NCBI GenBank assembly: GCA_021234155.1
Contig: JAJEKV010000064.1
Coordinates: 3,904,001-3,968,000, forward strand
Length of the DNA stretch: 64,000 bases
Origin: Isoetes taiwanensis
Lineage: Eukaryota > Streptophyta > Lycopodiopsida > Isoetales > Isoetaceae
Direction of reading: 5' to 3'
A model generated the notes under the pieces. The model was not told where the DNA came from. It was given only the letters and a program-made list of their open reading frames with translations, and did no database searches. The position numbers and the translations under genes were made by a program. Positions within the stretch are counted from its first letter, which is position 1; each line of letters opens with the position of its first letter. Below, in pieces: positions 14,387 to 26,499 of this stretch.

Positions 14387-15440
14387 CAGTGTTGTCTTGA
14401 TTTTCAATTCGCCAACAATGTCTTGATTCCTCAAAGAAAACCAGATTATGCAATTCTAATGCTATTTCGACATTAATCCGTGCAAAATGCACACAAAATT
14501 CGGTTATTTGTTATCGATCCACCTCTCAGTTTGATTTATGCATAACCGCTTCTAAAACCCAAAACCAAAACCAGATATTCATTGTATAAGGATTTTAAAT
14601 TATCCTCATGTCATTATTTCTACTCCACCAATACTTTTATGTGTCACAGATTTTCGTGATTTTAGTCCCCTTTAGGGCCAATTTTTTCAATTAATGGTCA
14701 CCCGCCTATTATAGAAAAAGGAATAACATTATACTCCCCCAACTCCATGCTCAGCTTATCATTTCATGAGCTGCCTTTGCTAATCGAATGACTGGGTCAT
14801 CATAGTGTTTTAAATTAATGGTTAATCAATTCTCACTAAGAAAGGAGTTTACTTTTTGCTCCCATACCCTTCTTTTCCGCTGAGTACATATGTCGCTTTG
14901 CATAAAAGCAGCTACTTCACATCATAAGACCAATATTTAATTAAAGGTCAGCCTATTCTATGAAGGAAACTTAGGAAAGACACATCCCTTTGTTATCGCA
15001 AAAATCCCAGCAATGTTTTTTCTTTAAATGCTTAAAGGATCAAGCTCTCATGCAATCCAACTCAAAACATTCAATTGCTACTCATAACAACCTAATTCGC
15101 CGGGCTCCGTGTCCCTAATTTTATTCGAAATCAATCTTGTAGTCACTTTATGTGCTCGGGGGGAATAATATTTAACTTTTACATTTCCTAGATTTGTTAT
15201 GTTCTATGATGAAAGCTTGATAGAATGCCACAAATGATGCATTGTCTCGAAGCTTACATTACTACAATTTCTAACATATCTGAAATGTATTGTACATCGA
15301 ACATTGAAGAAATCATTGAACATTGTACTTATATAGATTTTGTCTCCACCATTACCTTTTATTAGTCTTTAGCTTACGCCGACAAAAGCCCAAAGAACAC
15401 CGGAGCTTATGCCTAAATCCATCAATGATGAAGCTTACAT
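14387..15440. other. Non-coding flank of Copia (copy A)
   Basis: This is AT-rich sequence matching 45,860-46,930. I see no convincing gene. A short minus-strand ORF at 15,352-15,573 appears to be incidental. Confidence 0.5.
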
Positions 15441-15473
15441 ATGAGTGCAAAAGAAGTCGGGCACTTTTTCTAG
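15441..15473 (+). mobile_element. Helitron-like 3' end (copy A)
   Basis: This corresponds to 46,931-46,960. The terminal 'gggcactttttctag' followed by T is preserved, but the left arm of the palindrome is garbled ('gaagtc' in place of the CAG-containing arm). Confidence 0.45.
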
Positions 15474-15988
15474 TTATATATATAAATACACTTTGATGTG
15501 TGGGACACATCGCTGTTCCTTCCATCCGGCCACAAATTTCGTGGGTTAAATCTCGCACATATTTATACCACACTCTGTTCTTTCCATCCGGCTATCAAAT
15601 TTCGCTAAATCTCGCCAATATTATTTAGATGTGTGTATACATAGGGGCATGCACCCCATCTATGAACCGGCCGATCAAAGGGGAAGGCTAAATCATAGCC
15701 TTTGATTTTGTAAGGAAGGTGCAAGGAAGGTTCCTTAAAATGTGATTTGGTGTAAATATCTTAGACGCTAGATCAAAAAGGTTAGGATAAATCCTAGCCA
15801 TTAAGTTTTATATTAAATTACATTTTTCTTTTAAATGAGGCTAGGTGACATCCCTCATTAATAAAAATGTACTAAGGTGGCAAAGCATTTTATTGTAAGG
15901 AATTTTGCGAATCTAGTGGAATCCAATGAACCTTCTCAGAATCTTAACTAAATCTATGGTACACTAAGAGAATCTAGGGAATCTTCTT

Positions 15989-16800
15989 AGCTACACCTAC
16001 TTATAAACCACACCTCAAAAACAACAACACCTCAACTTAAAAAATCACATCGCCTGCAAAACCCAATGCTACTTGAAAACTATGTACCTACTTATAATCC
16101 ACACCTCAAAACTGTGATACTTAGGTCTACACCGGACCTCAAAACCATACTTCCTTAAGAAATAGCTATTTAAAACTACACCTAAGCTTATAAACCACAC
16201 ACCACTTCAAAACTACATCTTTAAAAACAATCACTTAAAAATCCAGACATCTACTTATAAACTACACCTCAAAACCATAATTTTACTTTAAAATAGCTAC
16301 TTAAAAACTACACCTAGTTATATAAAACTACACCTCAAGAAAACCATACTCTAAAAATAGTTTCAAAATCCACACCAGTTATACACACACCACTTCAAAA
16401 CGATACTCGCTAAATAACACCCACTTATAACCACACTTCAAAAGACACTTCTTTTTAAAAAATAGCTATTTAAAACTACACCCACTTATAAACCACACCT
16501 CAAAACAACACCTCACTAAAAATCACCACTAAACCATACTTCTAAAAAAAAAATAACCACCTTAAACTACACCTCATTATAAACCACACCTCAAAAACTA
16601 TACTTTAATAAAACAACTCTTAAAAAACTACAACTTAGTTATAAACCACATCTAAAAAACAACAACCTTCTTAAAAAACAACATGCCCTCAAAAAATAAA
16701 CCATCTTTTAAAAACCACACCTCAAAAGACCACACCTTCAAAACTATAGCTCCTAAAATAACTACACCGCTTCTCCTTAATAAACCACACTTCCACACAT
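15989..16800. repeat. A/C-rich degenerate tandem array
   Basis: About 800 bp built from degenerate units of the type 'cttataaaccacacctc' plus 'aaaactacacc', with a period of roughly 35-40 bp and about 20 units. Many units are eroded or partly duplicated. It begins exactly where collinearity with copy B stops, so it borders the duplication breakpoint. No ORF crosses it and there are no conserved spacers, so it is not CRISPR-like. Confidence 0.8.
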
Positions 16801-16860
16801 AACCACATGTAGATTTTTGAACAACGACATGTATTCTCTTTTCTTTACCGTTGTTTTAAG

Positions 16861-17440
16861 TGGGACCCGTAATTGGGGTGGTTGGCCAATTTACAAACTA
16901 AGGATCAAATCCTATCAACTAGGTCGAAAGGATTCCAATGGTGTAATTTACTTTTCTCAGATTTGGTCATGTTTTGGGTAGCTCAAGAGTTAACCACTCA
17001 CACAAGGCGCGAGCTAGTTAGGAAAAAATCCTAAGTGGCACTCGTGAGGCTGAGCTCGTGAGGGGTTCCGGCAACCAAAACACCGAGATTGTTTGCCCAA
17101 TTTTGTTAATTTTAAATGCAGGTTTGTAATGCAACTCCTAGCGTTAGAAAAATTCCGATGTCCCGGAACACATTAACTTGTCCAAAATTGCAACTAAACT
17201 AAGGGCAAAAATCAACTAGGCCGAGTTGAGTCCAATGGTGACTACTATTTGGTCATGTTTTTTCAGTTTCAAATGAAGCTTAGAAAAAATCCTAAGTGGC
17301 TCAGAGGGGTTCGCCCAAAACACCTACGCAATTTTGCATTTTAAATAGTAGGTTTGTAATGTAATTGAGTAACTTGTCCAAATTGCAACTTATATTTACA
17401 AAAAGCATACTTACAATGATAATTATAATTCTTTCTTAAT
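16861..17440. repeat. Hairpin-type repeats beyond the family X member 1 ORF
   Basis: There are two copies of an imperfect inverted structure, at about 16,995-17,070 and 17,275-17,325. Each has an inner stem such as TTAGGA/TCCTAA; the first has an outer CTCAC/GTGAG pair. They resemble the structures at 18,721-18,790 and 18,940-19,010 on the other side of the ORF. No coding sequence is visible. Confidence 0.45.
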
Positions 17441-17449
17441 GAACTTTAG

Positions 17450-18465
17450 CAAGCCCGATCCTTTGGCCCAGAAGTATTCTTTTTGCCGTAGAAGCAATTG
17501 AGTCTTCAAGCTCGACTAACTTGCTCACTTGTCAACATATCGTCTGTGAAGAACTTGTCCCTTGTGAGCTTTGTGAGCGGCAAAGGAGGCTCTAGGGATG
17601 AGGGAAGCCAGAAGGCTTGAAAATGCTTGATCACCTTGGCCGCCTCGAAAAACTTGGAGTCCCAAGATGTCTCTTCATTGGTTTTGGTGGTCTGCTTCTC
17701 GTGGCGGTTTGACAGAAACTTTTCTTCGTCGGGTCGAATTTTCTACAAAGTCACCTTTATGCTCCTTCGAGCTTTATATCTTCGTGACATTTTCAGGAAC
17801 CGCCTATACCCCTTTCTTCAGCCCCTTCCCGGTGACGAGGTCCCCGCTTGCGCCGCCAGGACCCTTTTGTGAGCCCCTTTCTTTGTAATCGTAGTCATTG
17901 ATGCTTCGGCGGACAAACACCTGTGGCGGGGTGCATACAACGCCCTCCCTCCCCACTGTTTGAGGGTCCGGAGCTCTTCACCGGTCGGTCTTTCTAACTT
18001 ATCTCACACTGTGTCGATGATGATGTTTCTCCGTCTGCCTCGATCGTTATCCTCAATGGAAGTCTTTCGTTTCTTCCGCCGGCCGCCTGATCCTTCCTTT
18101 CTCCCATGACTTCGGATATGCAAAGTTTGAAAAAAGCGCGGTTCCGGAAGGGCAAAAAAGTTTTTCTGGTCCTCCTTTTCTCTTCCCTTCTGTGCGCCCG
18201 CCTTGTTAGTGCTTCCACCCCCTTCCTCTCCAGCTCCCCTTCAATCGGCCGCTTCATATCAATCTCGATCTCCTCCGATGCCCTCGAGATCTTGAATCCC
18301 TCCTTCTTCTGTTAGTTAGGCTGATCCTCCTCTTCGGCATTAGGATTAGGTTGATCTACCTCGCTTCGGCATTAGGATTAGTTGATCGTTCTTTCTGCTT
18401 CGGGTTCGCCTCCTGATAGTCACCGGCCTTCCGCTGAGCTGCTTTCCTCGGGCGCCGACATATCT
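17450..18465 (-). pseudogene. Family X member 1: degraded gag-like ORF
   Basis: The minus strand has a coding-like region in several frames. A likely start at about 18,460 reads MSAPEESS. It is followed by acidic and then basic charged segments (RREEKRR around 18,180) and a C-terminal part without recognised motifs. It occupies the same position relative to the putative leader and LTR as the 48,139-48,822 ORF of member 2, and is similarly charged. I do not recognise a specific domain. Frameshifts are frequent and may be sequencing error. Confidence 0.4.
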
Positions 18466-18720
18466 AGGGGGTACAACTTTATGTTGGTCTGCTTTCATGC
18501 GTCGGCTATGTCTTTGTTTGACTACTTCGGAGCTCGGCGCCCAAGATCGCTTTTCTCATGAGCTGTTCTCCGGGAGGGTGTTGGGACAAAATGGGAACCC
18601 TAACTTTCTATTTATAGGAAGGAAGATTTAGGGTTTGGACCTGCAATTCCATATGGGAAAAAAAATCTAGGGCATTAGTGAAGATATGAGAACATTGGTT
18701 TAATTAGCCGTAGTGCCTAC

Positions 18721-19015
18721 CACTCCACACATAGGCGAGAACTAGTTATTAGAATATGATCCTAAAGTGGCCTAGGCGCACTCGTGAGGGGTTGCCCTTT
18801 TGGGTCCCATTTTTTTTTTTATTTACAAGGGTTTATTAGTGTTTTAACATGCAAAAACTAGCTAGAACTTTGGGCATTGCCGAATTACATCATTAGATTA
18901 GCTCACTATGCATCTAACGGGTCAAGTTAAACAACCACTCACACAAACAAGGCCAGAGGCGCTTAGGGACCATAATCCTAAGTTGGCGGGCACACTTTGT
19001 GAGGGTTCCCCTCTT
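18721..19015 (-). other. Family X member 1: leader with two inverted repeats
   Basis: Two imperfect hairpins (about 18,721-18,790 and 18,940-19,010) lie about 200 bp apart, between the ORF and the putative PBS near 19,205-19,225. Stems include CTCAC/GTGAG-type outer arms and AGGA/TCCT-type inner arms. The arrangement matches the clearer pair at 49,001-49,279. Confidence 0.4.
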
Positions 19016-19219
19016 TTGGCCAATTTAGGTTTGTCTAGCTCTAAAAATGATCTCTATTGCTAGCATTGCCTTACTCTTGACTACAATTGAGAAAAAATTT
19101 TCCCAATTTTTGAGGTTCTTGTTGGGATGTTGTTCCCAAGACTGAAGTTCACTGTTAGTCCTAAGGAAAATGGTCGGTGCGCCGATCTTGGTCTACCAAG
19201 ATCATGCTCGACACCTGCG

Positions 19220-20840
19220 TGGCGTGCCCTCACCCCTATCGACGTGCACACATCATATCTGAAGGAGGAGCCTTCCCCCGGCATTAGTGAGACCGCGGGG
19301 ACATCCATCCCGACTCCACCCCGGTGGAATGAGCCACAAAGGGAAGAGTGGATGTGTCATTCACCCTGCCTTCCATCGGTTCACCCTATCTCATGGAAGC
19401 CTTGAATAAACAAACATGAGCACAAACTAACGGTGTACATAAATACAACCACCCTCGTAGGGTGAACATAGCGTCAACATCACAAGAGAGATAACAACAT
19501 CAATCATAAACAATAACGAAAAGGGGAATCCTACCCAAGGCTCAGACTCAAGGGGGATGGGCGGGACGGTTTGAGCCTCCGGAGGTCATTGCATGAAATT
19601 CATGGCAATGGATTTGGCCGGCATAGAACACATAGCTTAGGGTAGTCCACACCATCTGCCCCTCACAGCACACTTTGCGGTAGTAGGTCAAGAGCTTTGG
19701 GACCAACGTGAGTCACCGGATTGAATAGCCGGAGGGGCTACTACTCACCGGGTTGCATCTCCCCACCCCATGAGGCAGAGGGAAGTCTCCTCCCTCCGAG
19801 AAGCAACCATGCCCTTCAAAGTGAGAGAGCCAATGCTCTTATTGACTTCAACTCAATGGAAGGTGACGCATCACCCCACGGCAGTGTCGGTGCCCATGCC
19901 TTGCCCACATCAGCAGGTGACAAGCCATTAAGCCTAGCCTGCAGAGACCCCCGGTAGGGCTTTTACACACCAGGAGGGGTCGGGCCTCGGTAGCCAGGGA
20001 CATGTTCTTCCCTTGTCAGCCGGGGCGGGATCCCTCCACCCACAACCAAAGGGCTCTCGTGTCTGGGCCGCAAGTAATTGGGAGCTATTGGTGCTAACTA
20101 GGATCATCTTCTATTGTAGCTTTAAGTCTCTACCCCCTTCCCAAGACATGGAAGTCACGAGGAATGAAATACATCCAACATCATAGAACTGAATAGAGAA
20201 TATCATCAAATCAATCTATCTACACAACAGTTAGTTAGATTGATTAGTTAGGGCTTATGGCTCGGGGATCTATAAGGCTTCTAGAGTTGATCTAACACAT
20301 CAATTGCCTATTGCCATGCCCAAAGACGGATTTGCACAATGTAACAACTAGATACCGCCTTCCTTGACCCGCCGCTGATCCGGAAGGCGCCCATGATCTT
20401 GATCTTCTTTGAGATGGCTCTTGAATCGTCTGTTGGGCAAATCCGGCTTCGGAGCTCAGCAATGCGGATTGGAGTGAATCATCACGGAGTAAGAAAGTTG
20501 ATCCTCCCGACACCTAAGCAGTTTAACTAGGCCCGCCTTGGCCAAAATGACCCAAGAGAACCCTAAATCTCACGAGGATGGGAAGGAAGCTCTAGAAAAC
20601 CCTAAATGTTAAAGATGGAAAAGGGTTTAGGGTTTTAAGGGGAAAGCCCTTTTTATAGAAACCCTTAGGGTTAGGTTAGACTTTGGCCAAATGGGATTTA
20701 GCCATTTGGCAATGGGGTCCATGGGGTTATTAATTGTGTATGTTTATTTAACATGCACAACATTCAATGTTGCCCCCCTAGGTGCAACTCTTGCACCCTA
20801 GGTGCAACCCTATACATTCGCAAGTACATGTCATTCGTGA
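19220..20840 (-). repeat. Family X member 1: LTR (borders uncertain)
   Basis: This is homologous, at clearly lower identity than the A/B duplication, to 49,498-51,000. The shared block runs from 'cctacccaaggctcagactc' (about 19,530; 49,782) through the 'ttgcatctcccca' region to 'gttgccccc' (about 20,772). The PBS side is garbled around 19,205-19,225. The short ORFs inside it are not credible genes. Confidence 0.6.
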
Positions 20841-20849
20841 CATGTACGA

Positions 20850-21044
20850 AGGACGCATATAATATAATATTCTGGGCGTATATCATGTTGAAGCGTCACA
20901 TTATACCATTTTGGTTTCACCTTAATCCTTAGGTGGCTGATCCCTTGGTCGTTGAGCATTCCATGTCCCACCATGTGTTGCATGGGACTCCCGCCTTCTG
21001 GGTCTTGTGTACCCAAAGCATTTGCCGCCTTCCCTCATGATGAT
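20850..21044 (-). pseudogene. LINE fragment left of the gypsy element
   Basis: Read on the minus strand, the bases just left of the gypsy 5' LTR encode a short stretch containing NTWWDMEC. This resembles the WWDxEC motif found between endonuclease and RT in LINEs (compare KWWDAECK in the 38,032 ORF). It is therefore probably the continuation of the LINE interrupted at 32,189, which supports gypsy insertion into that LINE. The fragment ends within about 200 bp, at or near the family X LTR. Confidence 0.5.
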
Positions 21045-21619
21045 TGTTAGTCCCTGTGGCCTCCCTGGTACGGGACTATTCATGCATCTGACGGACCAGG
21101 GTCAAGCTCAAGGATCCATGATCCAACCACGGGAAACCATCCAAGGCCCCTGAGAAGACCAAGCGGCTGACCTATCAAGAGCGCCCGCTCGGACAAGTGA
21201 GGGGGGGTCAGCCACCGCCCGCGTCGGCGTCCGTGATTCTAGGCACTTCAAGAGGCCACCGCCAACATTCCCAAAATCGGGCCTCCTTCCGAGTCGGCAC
21301 CGAGATCGATCAGTGTCTATATTGGGCCAAAGGCCATTGTACTATATATATGAGTAGAGCTAGCATATGAGGGCTAGATGAGTTTTGAGTCTTGTCTCTC
21401 TTGGTCTTCTCTCGATTGCGAGAGCTCATGTATGTTCATCATTGATATCAAGAAGCATATCATTTTCCTCTCATTGTTCTTTTACTCGTTTAGTTTTCTT
21501 CTTCTTGTTCTTTTTCTTGCAAATCCAGCGTGACATAGTCCCCCGGATTCTCCGTTAGATCCAAGGTCCTCAGCTGCAGGGCTGTCTTGCGAGGGATCCC
21601 CGAACCTAGACCCCAAACA
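21045..21619 (+). repeat. Gypsy 5' LTR
   Basis: The 575-bp LTR starts TGTTAG and ends CCCAAACA. A TATA-type box (ctatatatatg) lies near 21,341-21,351, downstream of a CCAAAGGCCATT stretch. It differs from the 3' LTR (559 bp) mostly by small indels and changes in C/G-rich trinucleotides, so simple LTR divergence dating would be unreliable. Confidence 0.9.
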
Positions 21620-22229
21620 CCATCGCCATTGCCGGGTTGGATTGCTTTTCCTTCTTTCGCAATATGTTCCGTCCGAAACTTCACGCCCTGAAGAACTTCT
21701 TTTCCAGGACGGCGTCTCGATTGGGCGCCATCATCGACGGAAGCTGTTCGTGACATGTATGGATCCGCTTATGACATTGAGGGAGGCCACATCCGGTCCT
21801 AGGGCTCGTGGCGCCACCCACCCCTCGTGTCGTAATGTCGTCCAAATTCTCCACCTCAAAGCGTGCAAACATTGCTCCACGCGACCTCGGTCTCTCTCAT
21901 CACTATCGGGGGCCTATCCGGCTCCACCTGCCCAACCTTACTTTCATACCCCAGAACATGCCTTCATCCATCACTCTTCTAGCCATACGCCTTGCCTTCA
22001 CAACCATCATCTCCCTACTGGGTAGGCAGGGATATCCACATGTCTCTTTGCTCCTCCCCGGGATTTTTCCTTCCCTACCTTTCCCCACCGCTCTTCCTGT
22101 TTACAATCTTGCGGACCTCAAACCCAATGATGGGCACCTCGAGTAACCCCACCTCCGCCACCCCCTTGGGGGTCTTTCCAAAGACCATACCCCTCCAACT
22201 CCATCTCAATATCCTCACTATCATGTTCC

Positions 22230-22960
22230 GGTCCAGCCAAACACTTTTACCTCTACCTTTCGGACCCTTAGTTGACTTATCCCACCTTTGGCAACACGAA
22301 AGGCAAACCTTTAGACCAAAGTGCTCAGGCCCACATGGAAGAATTTGAGGCTCTGGCTGTCCCGAATGGTCATGCGCAGCCTCAACTTGAAATTCCACAT
22401 CTTTTCCACCACACATTGCGTGGCTCCCCTCATCAATGGCTCATGTCCAACAAAAGCCCTCGAAACAAGATTGGTCCGAAATGAAACTTTTCTTTCTCAC
22501 TATGGGACCCACGGATGATGATCAACTTCATCTCAAGCAACTCAATGACCTTCAACAAGAGCCCATGATGCTCGGGGATTTTTGCGGGCCGTCTTCACAT
22601 TCTCCTTTCAACAAACTCAAGGAGTACCCCCACACAGAGCGGATCTTGGTGCGGGTTTCTCCAAGGACTTCCTCCAGCCTATCGGACTCATGGTGAATAC
22701 CGCTATGAAGACTTTGGAGCGGGCTATCGATCTTGTCAATCACTCGATCAATGTTTCCTCCGTGGCGTGGCTCTTCTCGGAGCTCCCTTTCATTCCACCG
22801 TCATGGTTCCCCGGGCTGCTGTTCAACCTCAACACGCCAATCCATGGCCTTGATCGGATCTGGTGCCATATCGCAAATATCAAGGCCACTTGGCGAATGA
22901 GTGCAACTCCACCAATGGCCGCCTCATTGTAAACTTGGCGCAACATGTGCAATCATGCCG
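22230..22960 (+). pseudogene. gag: Gypsy gag region
   Basis: The frames jump among short overlapping ORFs. A segment near 22,272-22,484 reads like the retrotransposon gag core, and 22,582-22,932 continues it. A single CCHC-type zinc-knuckle remnant lies at about 22,860-22,905 (C-P-Y-x-K-Y-x-G-H-L-A-N-E-C). Its second cysteine is read as arginine, which may be a base error. Gag would package element RNA in a cytoplasmic particle. Confidence 0.55.
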
Positions 22961-23278
22961 CGGGAAGAATGCACTGCGCACTCATCCCTACACCTTTCCA
23001 CAACAAGATGGTTTATCAAGTGCAAACAACACCTCAAAGACCAATCGCCATATCGGCAGACCACCACTTTGCCGCGCAACCCAATCAACTCTATCGACAG
23101 CAGGAGCAACAACGGGGACCCAACACCGTTCTCCTTTGATCCTTCAAAGTTCGGTGTTATCTTTGTCAAGAATGGGTCATACCACCCACGGCGTGTCCTC
23201 AACTTCCCCAAGTTCGGTGCGGCTTCACAGCACTAATCAGACCACATCAGTCCGCCTCCACGGCTTACCAACTCTGGC

Positions 23279-24560
23279 TTGCTAATGGCAAACAAGGCGC
23301 GTCGATTCTTGGAAGCCACCTTCGGCGCCTCGGCAATCACGCTATCAACTGCTCACGCCAATCAACCTCGGATGGATCAACAAACACGGGAAGAAATTTT
23401 TCAGGCTCTTAATCCTCCGATCCCGGCCATCAAATTGGGTTGGTTTGGTTTCATGCGCACTGTAGGCGTCCGTCCCTTAACCATTATTCTAATGGCACGC
23501 AACTTTTGCCTTTGCGATCGGCGCCATTCCTCATGCGGAAGACAAAAGGTCCATTTTGTAATCGGACTTGGAGAAACTCATGCGAATGTCATGCCTAAAG
23601 TTCGCCAAAGCATTTTGAACCTCATGCAAGCCGGGCCAACGACGTTGGCTAATGTCCATGCCACCACGAGCTCAACAACGACAAGGCGCACCTTCCACGT
23701 CTCAACCTCCACGCCTCGGATATATCCCAATATCATTCTTGCGGAGGTTGACCTACCAAAGTTCTTGCCGCTTCCTTACCCGCGACTCCTCGCACTGTGG
23801 ATCCAGCCGATCCTTTTTTCTCATGTGCCTCTGGAACTCCAAGAGGAGCTAGCCAAAATCAAAATTCCTTAAGCTTGGCTACAATTTTGAAACTCGTCCC
23901 CTCTCAAGGACCAAGTTACCACTCCCCGATTGCTTTTGGTTGGGCATTTGCTACCTCTACTCCCACGGTCCATGCCACGGTGGGCAATCAACAAGTCAAT
24001 CATGTTCAAATTGGCTGAGGTAAGCGGTCAATCTCATCGCGGATAAACTCCAAACAAATGGGCATCAAACAACTCTATCGTGTCCCCATATGACATCAAA
24101 TTGGCCAATGGCCATATCAACGCGAGACCTCAAACGCCACGCCTCTTCTTCACATCAACATAGGTGATCTCGGATTCCCTTGGAATTTGGTGTTTGGAAA
24201 TTTGGGAGAAGATCCGGTGATTATGAAATGTTGGTCGGACCTTTTCTCCCGCCGGGCCAAAAGCATTCATTCTTGGGCCACGGATCGGTTAGTCATCACC
24301 GATGGTCACCTCAATGCCACCATGGACTTGGAAACCGGCAAAATCATTTCCGAACGACAATGTCGAACCCTCTCTCTCGACCCAGACTCGAGGAGGGGCC
24401 CAAGAATATTTATCAAGTTCGGGCTCCACCGCGAAGTGCGCCTCTGTCATCCCTACCCCGAGTATGCTGATCCTCGGGGAGAAATGACTCTTGATCGGAA
24501 CCGTCAGGCCGCTTTGCCATACGGCTCCTTGCAACCGAATCCGTGTTGATCACCCCGAAC
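23279..24560 (+). pseudogene. Gypsy gag/protease linker region
   Basis: Open stretches at 23,279-23,872 and 24,187-24,549 are in pol-sense orientation between gag and RT. Position predicts the aspartic protease here. I cannot point to a clear D-S/T-G triad, so the assignment is positional. Neighbouring frames complement one another, as expected for a single frameshifted coding region. Confidence 0.4.
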
Positions 24561-24652
24561 CTCCCGCAAATCTGTGGGAAATACATCTTTGTCATGAAGC
24601 AACCTTTTGAGGAAACTTCGGCAACCCTCCACCAGGCAGCCCCGCATCTGTT

Positions 24653-26400
24653 ATGTTCAAGCTCATATTGTCGAGGGACATGAAGTTATCCCCATTGGAC
24701 TCACTACTGCAAAATGGTAGAAATGGCACAAAAGTGATTTATCCTCGCTTTTCGGGCATAAACGCGTCACTTTTGTGCCGTTTGTTTCAACGTCATAAAT
24801 GGCACAAAATGGCGTTTGTCCAGACATGGAGGAGGATAAATCCCTTTATGCCATTTCTTCCCCGAGATTGGAGAGATTGCGGGACGAGGGCAACAATCAC
24901 CTGTCCGGATTGCTGCCAATCTTCCCACACCCTATCGCAGCGAGGGTCGCCACGCTTTTCAAAAGTTCAAACACATTTTAGCTCTGGAGCTCTGAGAGAT
25001 CTTCTGGGATCAACAAAACCTTGGGAGAACTCACCATTCCTACCAAGTCCGATGCACGATCCTAGCAAAGCGATGCTGGCTCAACCCCAATTACCGTGAT
25101 CGGCGTCAAGGCGAGAAATTGACAAAATCCTTGCTGCAGGTTTGATCTATGAGGTCAAACATCTCGAGTGGGTGAGCCCCATCGTCATTGCACTCAAACA
25201 CAATGGTAAGATCCGCGTTTGTGTGGACTACCCAAAACTCAATCGTGCCGCGGAGCGTGATCATTTTCCCCTTCCCTTCACTGCACGGTGTTCGGAAGAG
25301 GTTCTTTGGACATGAGATGTACTCCTTCATGGATGGTTTTTCCGCTACAATCGGATCTCAATCAAAGAATCGATCAACTCAAGACTACCTTCACCACCCC
25401 GGTGGGCACTTTTTGCCTACAAGGTGGTTCCTTTTGGATTATCAAACTCTCCATCCACGTTTTCAACGTATCATGCTCTCTCCGCTTTTCATGATTTTAT
25501 GAAGGAAAATCCTTCTTGCAAATTTTTCAAGATGACTTCTCGCCCACAGTTCCATGGCTGACCATTTGGATAAATTGGAACTCGTCTTTGAAAAATGTGA
25601 TGAGTCAGGCATTAGTCTCAATCGGTAGAAATGCACCTTTTGCGTCGCCGGTGTGTTCATTTGGGACATGTAGGGACAAAGTGTATCACCACGATCCACG
25701 CTAAAATCACCAGGTGCTCAAGGCTCAAGCACCGCCAATATCAAAGGAAACACGCTCTTTTCTTGGGTAAAGGTCAATTATTACTCCACCTTCATTCACG
25801 GACTCGCCGCCATTGCGGATCCCATTCATAAACTCACGGGTGATGAATCCACCTGGCTTGGAATTCCCGAAGGATCTTCGCCTTCAACAGTTGAAGCTCT
25901 TGCTTACTCGGGCCCGGTTCTTGTTCCTCCTCAATGGGACAAGCCCTTTCATGTCCATGTCGATGTCTCGCCTTTGCTATTTGAGTCGTTCTTTCTCAAG
26001 CATATGAGTCGCATTAATCGACAAACCAAACCGCTACGCCCGGTTGGAAACTCAATTCGCTGGAACGCAACTACTCGCCCAGGCGAGAAGCCTTGGGTTT
26101 AATTTTTTCGTCCAACGCTTGGTCACTATTTTTGGGCGGTCAAATCAAATTCTTTGTTGACCACCGGGCACTTCTTTACTTGATCAACAAATCCACGCCC
26201 CACGGGGCGCATTGCCGCGTTAGGTCCTACTTCTGCAAGAATTTGCACCTTTTGAAATTGTTCACAAGGCCGGCAAATCTCATGTTGTCCGGATTATCTT
26301 TCACGCATCCACCACAGATGATCCCTCGCGTCTCGAGGGCGCCTTTCACGATGCTCAACTCTTTCGGTCACGGCAACACCACATTGGTTCCATGACTTTC
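24653..26400 (+). pseudogene. pol: Gypsy reverse transcriptase and RNase H
   Basis: The RT begins with a segment reading IDKILAAGLIYEV, then WVSPIVIALKHNGKIRVCVDY (25,112-25,245), the Ty3 RT fingers motif. It is followed by FPLPF, a GFSGYNQI-like stretch (about 25,330) and a PFGLSNSP-like stretch (about 25,430). RNase H is indicated by PFHVHVDVS (about 25,945) and a HKAGKSHVVADYLSR-like segment near 26,265. Frames change at least six times. The catalytic YxDD motif is not readable in a single frame and falls in a damaged part near 25,530-25,560. Confidence 0.75.
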
Positions 26401-26499
26401 AAGATATCTCCTCACGGCGCTCTTCCACCGGAGGGCGCCACGCTCTCTCCGATAAGCGACAATCTGGTCGACATCAATTTCTCCGCTGAGGTCCGCGGA

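Larger units (their letters stand above)
1..15988. repeat. Duplicated block, copy A (noisy)
   Basis: This block is collinear with 31,374-47,492 over its whole length, in the same orientation and with the same nested elements. Alignment by eye shows long identical runs broken mainly where copy B has CAG or CTG. There copy A shows CG, CCG or small indels: for example B 'ctcaggaatctgaaag' reads 'ctcgtgaatcaaag' in A. The collinearity stops at 15,988 (B 47,492) inside a GAATCT-type repeat. The left edge is the window start, so the block may extend further. It could be a tandem segmental duplication, two alleles laid end to end, or a redundant assembly copy. Confidence 0.93.

Noticed and set aside
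15989-16800. Possible CRISPR-like array
   Set aside because: The units are degenerate and adjacent, with no constant repeat or unique spacers, in a plant nuclear context.
17627-17888. Plus-strand ORFs of 73-81 codons
   Set aside because: They are opposite to the minus-strand gag-like region of the family X element and have no domain support.
21642-22416. Several overlapping ORFs on both strands after the gypsy 5' LTR
   Set aside because: High C content leaves all frames partly open. None has a recognisable domain and they conflict with the gag that follows.
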